Shown: piece after piece, positions 7,861-11,952 of the stretch
Layout of the letters: every line of letters begins with the position of its first letter
Position numbering within the stretch: the stretch's first letter is position 1
DNA from: Byssochlamys sp. IMV 00236
Taxonomy: Eukaryota; Ascomycota; Eurotiomycetes; Eurotiales; Thermoascaceae
Assembly (NCBI GenBank): GCA_001931875.2
Contig: MSJH02000652.1
Span: 26,995 to 38,946, forward strand
Direction of reading: 5' to 3'
DNA: 11,952 bases
Translations under genes and position numbers: made by a program
The notes under the pieces: generated by a model
The model's input: the letters and a program-made list of their open reading frames with translations, nothing else
What the model was told of the DNA's origin: nothing
Database searches by the model: none

Positions 7861-9044
7861 GACAAGTCACAGTGCTTGGTAAGCTTGTAATCGCCAACCT
7901 ATGCTTAGTTACGAGGCCTTTCAAGATGAAAAAAAATATATTCCTCCGGTTCCGATGAAATGGATGCATGATATGAGAGTAATTAATATCAACTGAAAGT
8001 TCTCGTTGCATCATCAAGATGCCACGCCAGCAGTGCTCGCGTGACCCGAGTCTAGTTCAAATATATATGATTGGTTGTTATGTAGTCTCCCACTATATTC
8101 TTTATATTCGTAAGATGTTCTTTTAACTAATGCAAAATACTTCTATTTCCTATATATGACAAGTCCACACGGAGATATTAGCGGTGCACTTTTAGTTCCT
8201 CCCATCCTAATAGTGCGACATTGGAACGAAGGGATTGATAACGCATAGCAGATTATGCAAGGATAGTAGAGAAATCGAGGTTAACGCAAGATATTAAGAG
8301 CTGGATTAGAAAGAAAGAGTCGAAGTACCAACTGATCTTTCCTCTAGTGGCTAGGTTATAGGTAGTTCGGGGCCTGGATATACATCGGTTATATGAAATA
8401 TAGCTATTTCGTCCGCGGATAGAATGAGTAGAGTCACTACGCTATATATTGTTCGAGTTTATCGTAGTTCTGTTCATGTAAATACGGAGTAGATCTTTGG
8501 TCTAAGAATTCTGTGCTACATGTGTCTGAATATATTTATGGCAATGATATGATTGAACGAGTTATTAGAGTGAACAAATAGCATCTCTCTATGGAAATAT
8601 GCTCATTCCTGTCTGCTTCTCATTGTGCTTCCTCCAGAGCTGGGTGGGGCACTACAGAATCAAGCAAGATACAGCAGAGTTTGTATACAAGCTGTGCAAA
8701 TATAGTAAATAGACCAGCTGCCTTGACTATATCCTGTATATATTTTTGCAAATAGACGTAATCAGGATTTAGCTACATAGTACGCTGGTAGCCGCTGTGA
8801 CTACAATCTAGGTCAGTTCAATTTGAATATCACTGCACGGCAAGGGTTGCCAGTTGCATTTGAATAACTCTAAAAAAATATAATAGCAAGATGCGGAGGT
8901 GGGCTCCAATGCACAATCTCACATAAAAAGTTCATGGATTCCCAAGAGAAAGAACTAAACAACCTACTGCATACTTGATTCAAATTGCCCCATATCCCCT
9001 CCCCCAACTCCCCTTACAATCTGCAGTATGTGCCATGCGGTGCC
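7861..9044. other. A+T-rich gene-free block
   Basis: I see no gene in this 1.2-kb stretch. From about 7700 to 8980 no frame reaches 60 codons on either strand, and the base composition is clearly richer in A and T than in the flanking genes. It holds TATA-like words, a 10-bp palindrome TTGTATACAA (8681-8690), one TACGGAGTA (8483-8491) and a 9-nt direct repeat ATTTGAATA (8821-8829 and 8858-8866). In short samples TpA is equal to or somewhat more frequent than ApT. This hints at old repeat-induced mutation but is not proof. The right end probably contains the 3' untranslated region of the transporter gene. No tRNA-like B box was found. Confidence 0.6.
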
Positions 9045-11121
9045 TCAGACTCTCATCGCTGCGCAGCCTTGCTTGGCCAGGCGAGCCAGCAGGAAAAACA
9101 GAGCCCCAAGCGCAATATTGACACCCGCAAAGAGCTGCGCAGTGAGGTACTTGCCGTCGTTTGTGGTCACCAGGTGGCCTCCAAGAGGAGCACCCGTCAG
9201 CGAAGCGAGGCTGATCAGTACGAAAACCAGAGCCATCCTGAGGCTGAGCTTCTTGCGGTCCGTTCCCGAGAAGCTGAAGATCGTGGTGACGTACAGACTC
9301 TGAATGCCTGCGCTGAAGAACCCGTAGAAGCAGGCCACGATGTAAAGCGCGGTCTCTGTGTTGGCGCCAACCCAGGTGAAAATGAATATTGAGGAAAGAA
9401 CACTGGCGGGAATCAGAGTATTCATGGGACCAATACACGCGTCACTAATGATGTTTGGGATGAAGCGACCGACGAAGTTCGAAGCATTCATAGCGACGAG
9501 GAGATTGACAGATTTTATGCTGGTCATATGCAATATGTCTTGGCCGAAAGCGACGATCTGGATTCAAACCATGCCGTCAGCTCGTTTCTAAACACAAGTA
9601 TGTACATTGGGGAGCGGCCATCTTACAAAGTAGAATCCGAAGTAGATGCCCCAAAAAGCGAAAAACATTCCTATGAAGGTAAGTAAGTGCATTTCCTCAC
9701 AGATAATACTGTTATACATACCGACCGCCATTAGAGCGAATGGAAGGCTTGCCAGGATGCTCCAATTGATCGCATACTTCGTTGGGCTTGGAGGACCAGC
9801 ACGCTCACGTACAATAACGTTGACTGGGACCATGGTAAACAGGTTTACAAAGGCAATGACTATACCTACTTTAGCGCGGTCAATATATGGGGAAAACAGA
9901 GAACATACTGCGCATAGTCCATCCGAATCCAAGATGGGGCAACGTGTGAGACGCAAGCAATGGAAAGACGATCCCTCCTATATTATGATTCAGCAATTGG
10001 ATTAGAACCGGAAGAAATTATGATCTTACCGACACTAGAGCCTGACGCAGCAATAGCGGTTGCAGTACCGAGTCTCGTCGTGAAATATGTGGTTATGAGT
10101 ACGATACCAGAATGGAACACTAGCCCCATTCCTACGCCGCTGAGGACACCCTGAAGGAGGAATATCTGCCACCACTTTGTACAAGCGCTGACGAGCATGA
10201 GGGACAAAAATTGGAGAAAGCTGCCACCAGTGAAGCAGGCCCGGAAGTATCCTCTACTCGTCAGGGGGGCTGTGACAATGGCCATGAAGAACGTGGCAAA
10301 TATCTGGAAAGAGCCAATCCATGCGATCTTGGAGTGAGAATCATTCTGCAGAAGGCTTCTCTCATAGTATGACTGAAAGACTCCAAACGCCTATGGCCTG
10401 TTAGTTGTATCTCCTTGTTATTAAGACAATGGATATAGCTTGCCATATTCAATCCCCTGAACAAGGTTAGCTTGGTCTTATTGATGTTACAGAGGTTGAC
10501 ATACTGAGTATTCATAGTCAGAATGAAGCCACAAACAGCATGGGCCCACGCAAGACAACCACCATCCGGAGGCTCTTCAATAACCATTTCATGGCGTCTG
10601 TACAGCAACGGAACATCTTTCTGTTTTCGCTTTTCATGTCGATTTATCCAATCGAGCTCCTTGATTTGACCCGGCGAAAGACCTTGCGCAGAGGACATGT
10701 CGGGTAGCTGAGAAGGAGTGAACCCCAGGGTGGAACGAGGACGAGTAGTCTGCCATGCGTCCAAAGCGGCTCTTCTATCGTTCTCTTCCTCGATGCTCTG
10801 TCTGCGGCTACGGCCGGAGCGAGTGCTTCTGGTATGCCCATAGGAAGACGCCCCGAACTCGCTAGGGTTGGTGCCCGCATAGAGGGTGGAGGAACTGTCA
10901 GTAACCCTAAAACGCGGAGGAACTGATGCCTTGGGTATTTCAATGTTTGAACCTTCAGGGTCATGGATGGGAACGATGTGAGACCGAGAACTGAACGGGC
11001 GACTGAAGTTCTTCATAGAACTCGAGCTCGCTCCATCATCATCTTCCTGGCGACGAGAAGGCAAGTCCTCGAGATAAATACCAGCTTGAATTTCTTCCGA
11101 CACTCGAGATCGAGAAGCCAT
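9045..11121 (-). CDS. MFS transporter, monocarboxylate-transporter-like
   Basis: Plasma-membrane permease of the major facilitator superfamily, fungal monocarboxylate-porter-like branch. The substrate cannot be read from sequence; fungal relatives include riboflavin (Mch5) and unassigned carriers. Exons: 11121-10505, 10456-10444 (13 nt), 10390-10030, 9977-9909, 9859-9722, 9670-9627 and 9557-9045; 584 residues, stop TGA. Introns are 48, 53 (GC-AG), 52, 49, 51 and 69 nt. Residues 1-182 are a hydrophilic tail rich in Ser, Arg and Glu, presumably cytosolic. PPDGGCLAW (184-192) is the family's DGG motif just before helix 1, followed by GLNMAFGVFQSYYE. Later landmarks are LLQGVLSGVGMGL, SGSSVGG at about 326-332, the central loop with RERAGPPSP, MFFAFWGIYFGF, NFVGRFIPN and GFFSAGIQSLY. 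The start ATG has A at -3 and G at +4. The family call is firm; exon borders around exons 2, 4, 5 and 6 are hand-made predictions. Confidence 0.87.
9671..9721 (-). other. Stop-free in-frame 51-nt intron in the transporter gene
   Basis: The donor GTATGT at 9721 and acceptor CATAG ending at 9671 bound 51 nt, exactly 17 codons without a stop. Removing it gives FALMAVGMFFAFWGIY, which reads as one continuous hydrophobic helix. Keeping it inserts 17 residues containing two Glu and a His into that helix. I therefore call it an intron, although its branch site is poor and retention would not shift the frame. Confidence 0.75.
10391..10504 (-). other. 13-nt microexon (10444-10456) between a GT-AG and a GC-AG intron
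   Basis: Exon 1 ends in CA at 10505 before GTATGT. The 48-nt intron 1 has a GCTAACC branch and a TTCAG acceptor. Thirteen bases then complete Gln206 and encode Gly-Leu-Asn-Met. The next in-frame family sequence, AFGVFQ, begins at 10390 after CATAG with an AACTAAC-type branch. The only boundary that keeps the frame is ATG followed by GCAAGC, a GC donor. The result, NTQGLNMAFGVFQSYY, fits the family well. Confidence 0.75.
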
Positions 11122-11952
11122 ACTTTTAGAAAGGCAACTCCCGATTTACGGCAAACAGAGATTGATGAAAGAGTGGCAGACAATGAAACCGTAGCCGAGG
11201 AAGAACCAAGACGCCGCAGCTTTCAAAGACGTTTCAATAGTAAAAATTCAAGATCAAACCAAAGCGATTGGGTAGTGAGGACATGACTTAGGCAAGTTAA
11301 GAAGAGGGGAAAGAAAAGGCGTGTCTCAGGTCTTCACACATTGTGAAAATTCACATCGCCATGACGCCGAGAGTCATCGCAAACACTGTCGTTCACGAGA
11401 CTTCCAGGGGAAAGCTCCCACAATATGAGCCTCTGAAGGCCCTGGTGGAATGTACTGCATATTCAGAAAAGCAGAATCATATGTGCATTTGGCCAAGAGC
11501 ACAGGCGAGATATCATCACAAGTAGATATCATATCCTAAATTACCTAGGTAGGTACCTGTTAATATCAACATGGGGATGACCGGGAATAGCAACCATAGT
11601 GGTTATTCTAGATTAGAACAGAGCCTATTAGTGTGATAAGATCCTTCTGGTGGAGGTGAGACAGTTATCTTCGGAACAATAATCAAGAATCCTATATATT
11701 ATCTTGCTATATAAGTTAAGTTAACTTGACTACATCTCGATAATTACTGATGTGTCAGCATCGGAACCGCGGAATTCGGCGTGACAAGGCGCCAAGCAGC
11801 CAAGCCTAAAGTACCCGCTAGGTACCTCCGAAGTACAGTAAATCCTAGCTATAACGAATTGAATCAGACCGGCACTTTTGTTCGTTATAGCGTGGTATTC
11901 GTTATATCAAATATTAGGGAAAGGTAATTTACGTCATGTGATCATGGTAAAG
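11122..11952. promoter_or_regulatory. Upstream flank of the transporter gene, with short palindromes
   Basis: No gene is seen in these 831 bp. The left part should contain the transporter's leader and promoter; no clear TATA box or known activator site stands out. Beyond about 11500 there is a cluster of small repeats: AGATATCAT twice (11508-11516 and 11524-11532), the palindromes ACCTAGGT (11543-11550), AGGTACCT (11551-11558 and 11820-11827) and AAGTTAACTT (11718-11727), and the inverted repeat listed separately. A 60-codon frame at 11343-11525 (plus) is not recognisable and is not called. Confidence 0.5.
11848..11906. repeat. 11-bp inverted repeat plus a third copy near the right edge
   Basis: GCTATAACGAA (11848-11858) and TTCGTTATAGC (11881-11891) are perfect reverse complements separated by 22 nt. 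ATTCGTTATA follows at 11897-11906 as an additional copy in the second orientation. The arms contain TA dinucleotides where a TA-targeting DNA transposon would insert, so this could be a decayed miniature element or the end of one outside the window. A DNA-binding site cluster is equally possible. Confidence 0.6.

Noticed and set aside
8446..8460. GTTCGA word as a tRNA B box
   Set aside because: The surrounding bases do not fit the B-box consensus, and no A box or cloverleaf could be built.
9045..11121. Transporter as part of a biosynthetic gene cluster
   Set aside because: No synthase, tailoring enzyme or cluster regulator lies beside it in the window. The left neighbours are housekeeping genes.

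Overview
This window looks like nuclear DNA of a filamentous ascomycete (Pezizomycotina). Eurotiales such as Aspergillus or Penicillium are my best guess, but no marker here settles the genus. The reasons are very short introns (48-77 nt) with fungal GTANGT-type donors and CTRAC/CTAAC branch sites, C-ending codons in the housekeeping genes, and fungal protein families that need splicing to read through. No bacterial operons, RNA genes, CRISPR array or intact transposon were seen.

Layout, left to right. (1) 1-681: non-coding 3' flank with an 18-nt T run and GC-rich inverted repeats at the very left edge. (2) 682-4098, minus: a five-exon gene for trifunctional C1-tetrahydrofolate synthase, with a long mitochondrial-type presequence ahead of an internal ATG that would give the cytosolic form. 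(3) 4099-4638: a 540-bp head-to-head intergenic region. (4) 4639-5858, plus: four-exon gene for translation initiation factor eIF3 subunit i (Tif34), a WD40 propeller. (5) 5859-6922: about 1.06 kb between convergent genes. (6) 6923-7453, minus: two-exon gene for the coactivator MBF1. (7) 7454-9044: about 1.6 kb without a gene, made up of the MBF1 promoter and then an A+T-rich block. (8) 9045-11121, minus: seven-exon gene for a monocarboxylate-transporter-like MFS permease, with a 13-nt microexon and a probable GC-AG intron. (9) 11122-11952: its upstream flank, with short palindromes and an 11-bp inverted repeat near the right edge.

The genes do not form a biosynthetic cluster. Three are housekeeping genes: one-carbon metabolism, translation initiation and transcription coactivation. 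The fourth is an accessory-type transporter across an A+T-rich gap. Exon joins were worked out by hand from splice signals plus protein-family continuity, and all four reconstructed reading frames close exactly. I found no convincing new biological system. What merits attention is gene structure: the dual-start C1-THF synthase, the 21-, 38- and 13-nt microexons, the GC-AG intron, a stop-free in-frame 51-nt intron, and small inverted repeats at both window edges.
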